Positions 58,701 through 64,000 of a stretch of 64,000 nucleotides of DNA are shown in pieces; positions within the stretch are counted from its first letter, which is position 1, and each line of letters begins with the position of its first letter. A model generated the notes under the pieces. The model had not been told where the DNA came from. It worked only from the letters and a program-made list of their open reading frames with translations, and ran no database searches. Location of the stretch: contig DAIDHN010000014.1 in NCBI GenBank assembly GCA_027459665.1, positions 1 through 64,000 of the forward strand. The letters run 5' to 3'. The translations under genes and the position numbers were made by a program. The DNA comes from Chthonomonadaceae bacterium. Its GTDB lineage: Bacteria > Armatimonadota > Chthonomonadetes > Chthonomonadales > Chthonomonadaceae.

Positions 58701-58961
58701 AGTTTCCTGCCTGCTTCCTATTTTCATCTAAAAATTCTGCCGCTTTGCAACAATAACTAAAGGAAATGGAACACAGGCAGTGCAGAAACATAGTATACAA
58801 AGAGTATGCAATACAGGCAGGCGAGTTATGCCAATGGCAGAAATGGTACTGCAAAATGAAATATTTCGGGGTATTTTGCCATAATTGGTTAATGAAAACG
58901 CTTTACGAACAGGCAGGATAGAATTCTGGTAGCTCTACGAAAATCAGTTCCATCCGGCAAA

Positions 58962-60011
58962 GTGCCCGTGCGCAGCAGAAAAGCCAAAAGTAATCGAATA
59001 CATACTCTGGTTGCAGTGCTCTGGGTAGTCTACACTGCTTTGCTGCTGATCCCTACTTTGTGCAACCTGATTGGCCCCGAACGCTTCTGGTTGGGAGCAG
59101 TCAACATGTACCTGCCCCAGTGGGCATGGGGCATTCCTGTGCTGCTGCTTGCACCAGTTACATTTTTCAAAGCGCGCAAACTGCTCTGGGCGCCTGCCTT
59201 TGCCCTCTTTTGGGTTGCAGTTCCGCTCATGGGTTTTCAATGGCGCTTCCCTCCCAAACCTACCCCCGGCACTCTGCACATAAGAATCATGACATACAAT
59301 GTAAAAGGTGGCAGAAGGGATGCAGCAGCCATTGCAGCAGACATCACCCGTTACCATCCTGATATTTTACTCATGCAGGATCAGCAGGGCGTACTGCAGG
59401 GAATAGTGGGAAAACTGTTAAAAAGCTGGAATGTAAGGTACGACTATCAGTTTGTTATTGCCTCACACTTCCCCATTCTCAATACAGAACAAATGCCGGG
59501 AGATACAAATCCAGACATGCACTGCTGCCTGCGAGCAACACTGATGGCAAACGGTACGCCAGTTACAGTATACGATGTGCATCTGAGATCGCCGCGTGAA
59601 GGTCTGCTCAGCTTAAAAACCGGGCACACAGCACACATGCTGCACAATATTGCAGAGAGGCTGCAAGAATCTGCCAGATTAAAAAACTACTTGCTGCACG
59701 AACATGGCCCGCTTTTGGTTGCAGGCGACTTCAATTCAACCGATTGGGCATTGGCTCTCAGAAACTGCTTTGCGGCTGGTCTGCATGATGCGTTTCTGCA
59801 AGCGGGCAGAGGTTATGGTTATACATATGGCCAGTACACGCCTCTGCATACTCCCTTTATGCGCATAGACCATATACTGACAGGCAGGGGATGGCAGGCA
59901 AACTGGCTTACAACGGGCAACGCCTTAGGGTCTGATCACAGACCGGTTATTGCAGATGTAAGCCTGAAAGTACACAAAAAGTCTGCCGGCAAGGGCCGGC
60001 AGACTTCATAA
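58962..60011 (+). CDS. Membrane-anchored endonuclease/exonuclease/phosphatase (EEP) family protein
   Basis: This 349-residue protein starts at GTG (58962, or 58968) without a clear ribosome site. It has a basic N-terminus and three hydrophobic helices (about 10-95), then an EEP domain with MTYNVKGG, the metal/catalytic VAGDFNSTDWA, RIDHILTG and SDHRPV. These enzymes cut phosphodiesters in nucleic acids, lipids or other compounds; the topology with the domain outside the cytoplasm resembles periplasmic EEP proteins such as YafD-like ones. The 3' end contains the terminator used by the convergent esterase unit. Confidence 0.83.
   Translation: MPVRSRKAKSNRIHTLVAVLWVVYTALLLIPTLCNLIGPERFWLGAVNMYLPQWAWGIPVLLLAPVTFFKARKLLWAPAFALFWVAVPLMGFQWRFPPKPTPGTLHIRIMTYNVKGGRRDAAAIAADITRYHPDILLMQDQQGVLQGIVGKLLKSWNVRYDYQFVIASHFPILNTEQMPGDTNPDMHCCLRATLMANGTPVTVYDVHLRSPREGLLSLKTGHTAHMLHNIAERLQESARLKNYLLHEHGPLLVAGDFNSTDWALALRNCFAAGLHDAFLQAGRGYGYTYGQYTPLHTPFMRIDHILTGRGWQANWLTTGNALGSDHRPVIADVSLKVHKKSAGKGRQTS
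59979..60006 (-). terminator. Terminator of msrB-esterase unit, nested in opposing coding end
   Basis: The stem AAGTCTGCCGGC / GCCGGCAGACTT with loop AAGG lies inside the last codons of the EEP gene. On the minus strand it is followed by TTTTT, so it should stop transcription coming from the esterase gene. On the plus strand no T-run follows. Confidence 0.8.
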
Positions 60012-60067
60012 AACAACATCCTTCAGAGCAAACTGAACACTCACGCCTGCTCTGGCGCTGACCGCAT

Positions 60068-60832
60068 CTATTTTTTCAACCCGAGGCTTTTGAGTACAAA
60101 CTTAAGAGAATCCTGTATATGATCATCCCAGTATTCCCAGGTATGCGCCCCCGAATGCTCCTGATACTCATGAGTGTACTTTATCTCAGTAAGGTATGCA
60201 TGAAAAAAACGATTGGCCTCAATCAGAAAATCTTCCGTGCCGCAGTCTATGCGTATTGACGGGCGATCTTTCTTTTTCAGCCCTTTGGCAAGTGCAAACA
60301 GATCATTGTCGCCCCCCACATAGTTGTCACCCAGTATCAGACGCATTTCTTTCACCCAGTCTGACACTTCATCCCGCAGGGTTTCAAACTGGGTATGTGC
60401 ATATGTCAGAGCACCTGAATGGCTCACACCCGCACAAAACAGATCGGGAAACTTCAGCGCCAGCTTCAAAGAACCATATCCTCCCATAGAAAGGCCAGTC
60501 AAACACCTTCCGCTGCGTTCTGCCTTCGTAGGAAAAATCATATCTATATAGTTCACCAGATCGCGCACAATCGCGGTTTCCCACGCCGGACCGTGTACAG
60601 CATCTGTGTACCAGCCCCTTCCTGTATCAGGCATCACTACAATCAATGGCAAACCACTTACATATCGTTCAATAGAAGTGCGTCTGCACCAGATGGTGTG
60701 ATCATCGCTTTGGCCGTGCAGCAGGTACAAAACCGGAAAAGGCCCCTTCACATCTCCCTCTGGCAGCAGAATGCTCGCTGCCGTATGTTTCTGCAGAGCA
60801 GAGCTGTAGTACTTCAGTTCGCAAAATGCCAC
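60068..60832 (-). CDS. Esterase D/feruloyl esterase-type alpha/beta hydrolase
   Basis: This 254-residue protein has the PF00756-type fold: LYLLHGQSDDHTIW, nucleophile in GLSMGGYGSLKLAL, a catalytic Asp likely in RIDCGTEDFL and catalytic His in SGAHTWEYWDDHI. Relatives hydrolyse acetyl, feruloyl or S-formylglutathione esters. There is no signal peptide, so it acts inside the cell, perhaps removing ester groups from imported plant oligosaccharides. It begins 11 bases after msrB and ends before a strong terminator. Confidence 0.88.
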   Translation of the reverse strand: MAFCELKYYSSALQKHTAASILLPEGDVKGPFPVLYLLHGQSDDHTIWCRRTSIERYVSGLPLIVVMPDTGRGWYTDAVHGPAWETAIVRDLVNYIDMIFPTKAERSGRCLTGLSMGGYGSLKLALKFPDLFCAGVSHSGALTYAHTQFETLRDEVSDWVKEMRLILGDNYVGGDNDLFALAKGLKKKDRPSIRIDCGTEDFLIEANRFFHAYLTEIKYTHEYQEHSGAHTWEYWDDHIQDSLKFVLKSLGLKK

Positions 60833-60843
60833 GTTAGTCTCCC

Positions 60844-61254
60844 TTATTCGCCTTCTTTACCTGTTTGAAACTCAAGCGATGCCGAGTTCATGCAAAAACG
60901 CTCTCCTGTTGGGTTCGGCCCATCGTCAAACAGATGCCCCAAATGCCCGCCGCAGCGCGCGCACCGTACCTCAACTCGCACCATTCCATGGCTCCTGTCT
61001 TCCAGCAGAGCAAGTTTACTACGGTCTATGGCTTCCCAAAAACTGGGCCATCCAGAACCAGAGTCGTATTTTTCTGCAGAACGAAACAATTCCGCACCGC
61101 ACCCTGCACAGCAATAGGTGCCATCTTCATGTTTGTTCCAGTACTCATTTTGAAAAGCAGGTTCAGTGCCCTGCTCTCTTAGTACGCGGTATTGCTGGGG
61201 GGTAAGTTTTTTACGCCACTCTTCTTCGGTAAGATGGAACTCTTTCATGCTCAT
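60844..61254 (-). CDS. msrB: Methionine-R-sulfoxide reductase B
   Basis: The start at 61254 is chosen because AGGAG lies ten bases before it; the frame is open further upstream without support. The 136-residue enzyme repairs oxidised methionine. It has zinc ligands in CCAGCG and CARCG, the substrate site DSGSGWPSFW, GHLGHLFDDGP and catalytic Cys in RFCMNSASL. The oxidative-damage role matches the peroxidase elsewhere in the window. A promoter and a palindrome lie upstream. Confidence 0.95.
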   Translation of the reverse strand: MSMKEFHLTEEEWRKKLTPQQYRVLREQGTEPAFQNEYWNKHEDGTYCCAGCGAELFRSAEKYDSGSGWPSFWEAIDRSKLALLEDRSHGMVRVEVRCARCGGHLGHLFDDGPNPTGERFCMNSASLEFQTGKEGE

Positions 61255-61285
61255 AGCTGTTTTTACTCCTGTAGGCTGTTTTGAA

Positions 61286-61314
61286 TGTATACCAAAAGCG
61301 CCCCAATTTCTTAA
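61286..61314 (-). promoter_or_regulatory. Promoter of msrB
   Basis: On the minus strand TTAAGA (61314-61309), a 17-base spacer and TATACA (61291-61286) predict a start near 61279, about 25 bases before the ATG. Confidence 0.6.
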
Positions 61315-61328
61315 CGATGCAACATATC

Positions 61329-61345
61329 TTACAGGTTCCCTGTAA
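61329..61345. promoter_or_regulatory. Palindrome upstream of msrB promoter
   Basis: TTACAGG-TTC-CCTGTAA is a perfect seven-base inverted repeat 15 bases upstream of the -35 box. It is not a terminator for either strand because the run of T or A lies on the wrong side. Confidence 0.45.
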
Positions 61346-61521
61346 AAAAAAGCACAGTTTCGCGAATATTGAGAACAAAAAAAACAAACCTGGCGTCTAA
61401 CGGAGTAACACCGCATTATAGAGATGCGGAAATTTCATGGTAAAACGCTCGATTACTATGGAATACATACATATGACCATAAGAACATGCCTCAGATGAT
61501 ATGAGTGGAAAGGAGGCTCAA

Positions 61522-61722
61522 GTGGAAGATAGAAAGTACGAATCAGGAATGTGCTTCACTCAAGAGGAAGCATTTGGTCTGCTTGACATCGTAATGACGA
61601 GCAGTGGAGAGTTGACGCCCGAGCAGCGCAACGCTGTACTCAAACTCAGCGAATTTTGCAGACAATGCCTGCGGGAAAGACCAGAAGCTGCATCCAGCTC
61701 ACAATCGGTGTGCGCAGCATGA
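61522..61722 (+). CDS. Small unknown cytoplasmic protein
   Basis: A GTG start at 61522 is preferred to ATG 61501 because AAAGGAGG (61509-61516) sits five bases before it. The 66-residue product is acidic and helical in its centre (EEAFGLLDIVMTSSGELTPE region) with a LKLSEFCRQCL helix and two close Cys. It has no signal peptide. A strong terminator 48 bases after the stop supports a real transcript. I do not recognise the family; it could be a regulator or adaptor of Armatimonadota. Confidence 0.6.
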   Translation: MEDRKYESGMCFTQEEAFGLLDIVMTSSGELTPEQRNAVLKLSEFCRQCLRERPEAASSSQSVCAA

Positions 61723-61770
61723 TTGGCTGACGCACAGACAACGCTATTCTATTTACTTATCTCTCTCGAA

Positions 61771-61801
61771 AACGCCGCAGGCTTGCAGCCTGCGGCGTTT
61801 T
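61771..61801 (+). terminator. Intrinsic terminator after small ORF
   Basis: A perfect 12-base stem AACGCCGCAGGC / GCCTGCGGCGTT with loop TTGCA is followed by TT and A. The reverse strand carries AA before it, so it acts mainly on the plus strand. Confidence 0.9.
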
Positions 61802-61885
61802 ACATACAACCACTTTTCTGCACGCCTCACCTGGTAGCAAAAACACGCTGCACTCTTTCATACTCTTTGCGTAAATAAACATTTC

Positions 61886-61915
61886 GTAACAATGCACCAA
61901 CCCAAACTGTATAAT
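61886..61915 (+). promoter_or_regulatory. Promoter of prepilin-like gene
   Basis: GTAACA (61886-61891), an 18-base spacer and a perfect TATAAT (61910-61915) lie 20 bases before the ATG at 61935. Confidence 0.6.
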
Positions 61916-61934
61916 TAGGCAGGGGGAACGCCTT

Positions 61935-62732
61935 ATGCAGCGCTATGCCTTTACGCTAATTGAACTGCTCACAGTAATCGCCATCATAGCAGTACTGGCT
62001 GCAATACTTTTTCCTGCCTTTGCACAGGCAAGAGAAAATGCCAGGCAGGCAGTATGCCTCAGCAACATGCACCAGATCGGCATGGCAGCACTCATCTATT
62101 TGCAAGATTATGATATGCGCTGGTTTGGGGCACAGGCGGTAGAATACCTCGGCCCAGGTTATTCACCGGTTAAACCCTGGATTGGTTACGATAACAACAA
62201 CATCGGCTATCCTGGAGACATGACAAAACCGGCGGAACACCCCATCCACCCGGGAATGCTCGACCCATACCTCAAAACACTTGCTGTAGAACGATGCCCC
62301 GATCTTCCTGCAGGCTGGCAAATGGCTCTGGCTCTCAACTTCTTCAACCCGGCATCGCCATCCAGCTACTACAGCGTAAACCCAAGAGCGGCAGGCAATG
62401 AATTTGGCCCCTCTGCATACCAGATTCACATAGACCCCGCAACTGGCCTGGAAACAGATATTGGTGCCCCAGATGCCATGATAGAAGAACCCGCACAAAC
62501 CCTGCTGCTCTGGGAACACCAGAACCCACAACCAAAATGCAACTTTTTACAGTCACCTAACTGGCTTGCCACACCTCCAAACGGAGAGTACCGCACTCAT
62601 TTTCATTTGCTGCATCGCAATGGGTCAAGCACCCTTTGGGTAGACGGGCACGTAAAACATGTAGTTTACGATACCTTGCAGCGGCCCTGGTTCTCATGCA
62701 TCAAATCTATTTACCCCGGTTACACGCAATAG
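61935..62732 (+). CDS. Prepilin-type (type II pseudopilin-like) protein with H-x9-DG motif
   Basis: This 265-residue protein has a very short leader (MQRYA) then [25 protein letters not shown] with Glu5 after the processing point, a type IV pilin-like membrane helix. [16 protein letters not shown] follows. The C-terminus has [12 protein letters not shown] (H-x9-DG), as in DUF1559-like proteins abundant in Armatimonadota and Planctomycetota. The globular part is probably displayed outside the membrane; function in pilus, secretion or surface structures is unproven. AGGGGG precedes the ATG. Confidence 0.88.
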   Translation: MQRYAFTLIELLTVIAIIAVLAAILFPAFAQARENARQAVCLSNMHQIGMAALIYLQDYDMRWFGAQAVEYLGPGYSPVKPWIGYDNNNIGYPGDMTKPAEHPIHPGMLDPYLKTLAVERCPDLPAGWQMALALNFFNPASPSSYYSVNPRAAGNEFGPSAYQIHIDPATGLETDIGAPDAMIEEPAQTLLLWEHQNPQPKCNFLQSPNWLATPPNGEYRTHFHLLHRNGSSTLWVDGHVKHVVYDTLQRPWFSCIKSIYPGYTQ

Positions 62733-62789
62733 CATTTCAACCCAGTGCGCGAATTATAATACAGCAGGCTTTTTACGCATTCAAAACAG

Positions 62790-62817
62790 TTCGGGGAGAG
62801 CGTTTGCTCTCCCCGAA
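62790..62817. terminator. Shared hairpin between prepilin and hsp20 genes
   Basis: TTCGGGGAGAGC-GTTT-GCTCTCCCCGAA is a perfect 12-base stem between two convergent genes. The T-run on the hsp20 side is short (TGTTTTG), and the plus side has As, so termination strength is uncertain for both. Confidence 0.55.
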
Positions 62818-62839
62818 AAAGTAAACAGTCAGCAGGTTT

Positions 62840-63343
62840 CTATTTACCGGCTATCTGCACCTGCACAGTTCGCGGCCGAACCGACTCTGCTTTGGGCAGA
62901 TGCAGTTCCAGTATGCCATTGTGGTAGTGTGCGCTCACTGCCTCCGAATTGATCTCGAAGGGCAGGTTGTAATTCAGCGTAAAGCTGCCCTGCCGGGCAG
63001 ACCACCAGCTCTGGCGGTGCTGTACCGCGCCTTCTTTCTGATACAGGGGCTTACGCTCCCCTTTGATCAACAGAGTGTCGGCTGTAGCCTCTACCTGAAT
63101 GTCATCCGGTTCAACTCCTGGCACTGGCAGCAGAAAGACAAGTTCATTCTCTGTTTCAAACACATCAGGAGAGATTTCAATATCGGTGCCGGTATTCAAA
63201 ATTCTGGCCACCGGTGTGTAACCTATTACCCCTGCGAACAGGTCATCCATCTGTCTGCGCACAGTTTCAAATTCATTCCAGCTATTTCGGCGAGTCATCG
63301 GTTCTGAATGCCGAAGAATGGTGGGTACATGGTTGCTGTTCAT
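62840..63343 (-). CDS. Hsp20/alpha-crystallin small heat-shock protein
   Basis: This 167-residue chaperone holds unfolding proteins. It has an N-terminal helical segment, the alpha-crystallin domain (about 48-145: DIEISPDVFETENELVFLLPVPG split, GERK, SFTLNYNLP) and the C-terminal HYHNGILELHLPK typical of the family. GGAGG sits six bases before the ATG. An inverted repeat lies 38-72 bases upstream across the likely promoter, which suggests repression relieved by heat. Confidence 0.93.
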   Translation of the reverse strand: MNSNHVPTILRHSEPMTRRNSWNEFETVRRQMDDLFAGVIGYTPVARILNTGTDIEISPDVFETENELVFLLPVPGVEPDDIQVEATADTLLIKGERKPLYQKEGAVQHRQSWWSARQGSFTLNYNLPFEINSEAVSAHYHNGILELHLPKAESVRPRTVQVQIAGK

Positions 63344-63674
63344 GGTAATCCTCCAGTAATTTTTGTATGGTCGTCTTAGCTAATGCACTTTGCACAATAT
63401 AACTTTAGTGCATTACAGTCATATCTACGTATGTTATTATACTCATTGTTCCAGCAATATGGGTTTTTTGAATTTTTTTTACACCTCTTTCAACCCAGTT
63501 CCTAATCTGATGAAAAAACACCAAACGAACACACAATAGCCAGTGGAATACGCCCCCATTTCTTTACACAAAATTAATCTTCTCTTAACACAGGCTTAAC
63601 CCTGTAAGCTACACAATATTCTTGTATTGAGCAATAAGGTTTTTACAACACTCTTAACAAAGGAGCACCAAACA
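63344..63674. other. Divergent regulatory region between hsp20 and prepilin-like genes
   Basis: About 330 AT-rich bases without a gene. It holds the hsp20 inverted repeat at 63381-63415, a poly-T stretch near 63463-63480, and an ACAGG-N6-CCTGT repeat at 63600-63615. AAAGGAG lies nine bases before the prepilin start. No clear -35/-10 pair was found for the plus-strand gene. Confidence 0.5.
63381..63415. promoter_or_regulatory. Nine-base inverted repeat in hsp20 promoter region
   Basis: Perfect arms TAATGCACT (63381-63389) and AGTGCATTA (63407-63415) are 17 bases apart and 38-72 bases from the hsp20 start. On the minus strand a TATATT-like -10 lies between the arms. It recalls, but does not match, the CIRCE element (TTAGCACTC-N9-GAGTGCTAA). 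Confidence 0.55.
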
Positions 63675-64000
63675 ATGCTCGCTGGAAATCGGCGCAAACA
63701 AAACAGTGCTTTTACCCTCATCGAACTGTTGGTGGTTATCGCCATCATCGCAATTCTTGCTGCGATTCTCTTCCCAGTTTTTGCTCAGGCTCGTGAACAG
63801 GCAAGGCGCGCATCCTGCCTCAGCAACCTCAAACAGCTCGGGCTGTCGGTTATGATGTATGTGCAGGATTATGACGAAACTTTTCCGACCATTTGGAACG
63901 GAGCAGCAGGACAGTGCAGCACAGCTGAATATGCCCAGCTCTATCCCTACTACAAAGACATCCAGATTCTCCAGTGCCCAAGCGGCGGCGATACTCAGGG
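63675..64000 (+). CDS. Prepilin-type protein, 3' end outside window
   Basis: The frame is open to the window end. It begins [11 protein letters not shown], then the pilin-like [22 protein letters not shown] split with Glu5, then [21 protein letters not shown] and [10 protein letters not shown], the exact set of motifs of DUF1559-like proteins. SD AAAGGAG precedes the ATG. It is a paralogue of the gene at 61935, sharing the helix and CLSN/QDYD motifs. The H-x9-DG end lies beyond the window. Confidence 0.9.
   Translation, partial: MLAGNRRKQNSAFTLIELLVVIAIIAILAAILFPVFAQAREQARRASCLSNLKQLGLSVMMYVQDYDETFPTIWNGAAGQCSTAEYAQLYPYYKDIQILQCPSGGDTQ

Noticed and set aside
58773-58916. Three ACAGGCAG copies upstream of the EEP gene as regulatory direct repeats
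   Set aside because: Spacing is irregular (40 and 96 bases) and the same octamer occurs elsewhere, for example near 13751.

Overview
The window comes from a Gram-negative-type bacterium, and Armatimonadota (for example relatives of Chthonomonas or Fimbriimonas) is the best fit. The evidence is two proteins with the prepilin-like start FTLIELL...LAAILFP.FAQARE.AR, one ending in the H-x9-DG motif common in Armatimonadota and Planctomycetota; many secreted glycoside hydrolases; lipoproteins with lipoboxes; a Tat signal; and a futalosine-pathway (menaquinone) gene. The phylum call is inference, because no 16S rRNA lies here. Genes are densely packed, many joined by ATGA overlaps. There is no prophage, CRISPR array or intact insertion sequence. 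The only mobile trace is a broken IS3-type transposase remnant near 11.4 kb and a GC-rich stem-loop element near 10.1 kb.

Layout. 0-3.4 kb: two overlapping secreted glycoside hydrolase genes. 3.4-9.8 kb: upp, three DUF421 membrane proteins, an unknown exported protein, a ComEC DNA-uptake channel split into two coupled genes, and an orphan oligopeptide ATPase. 9.8-11.8 kb: an accessory gap holding the stem-loop element, a near-consensus promoter with an operator-like repeat, a 20-codon leader ORF, an unknown secreted protein and the transposase remnant. 11.9-16.1 kb: tRNA-Met, a copper monooxygenase-like protein with haem and EF-hand motifs, PepC, and a glutathione peroxidase with a CxxCH haem motif. 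16.5-21.1 kb: a Complex I cluster nuoA-C-D-E-F without nuoB or nuoG, preceded by a CRP/FNR-like site. 21.1-24.8 kb: orphan permease, metallopeptidase and an enolase-superfamily dehydratase. 25-30.3 kb: HD-GYP sensor, tRNA-Lys, sugar oxidoreductase, sugar kinase and RNase P RNA. 30.4-34.5 kb: a probably leaderless MFS gene, proline dehydrogenase-pathway PruA and a FAD amine oxidase. 34.6-43.2 kb: GH5 glucanase, a complete five-gene oligopeptide importer and an MFS gene. 43.2-49.3 kb: deoB, an ECF sigma/anti-sigma/degenerate HtrA module, and a GH13 amylase. 49.2-58.7 kb: a large glycosidase, a von Willebrand A lipoprotein paired with a coiled-coil membrane protein, then a minus-strand run ccrM-pth-DUF4434-mqnB. 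59-64 kb: EEP phosphodiesterase, esterase, msrB, a small ORF, two prepilin-like genes and hsp20.

Together the genes describe an aerobic or facultatively aerobic heterotroph that breaks down polysaccharides, oligosaccharides and peptides outside the cell, imports the products and respires with menaquinone through Complex I. Items most worth a second look are the vWA lipoprotein/coiled-coil membrane pair, the triple GANTC cluster at the ccrM start, the sigma module with a triad-less HtrA, the haem-tagged glutathione peroxidase, and several precise inverted repeats placed on promoters.
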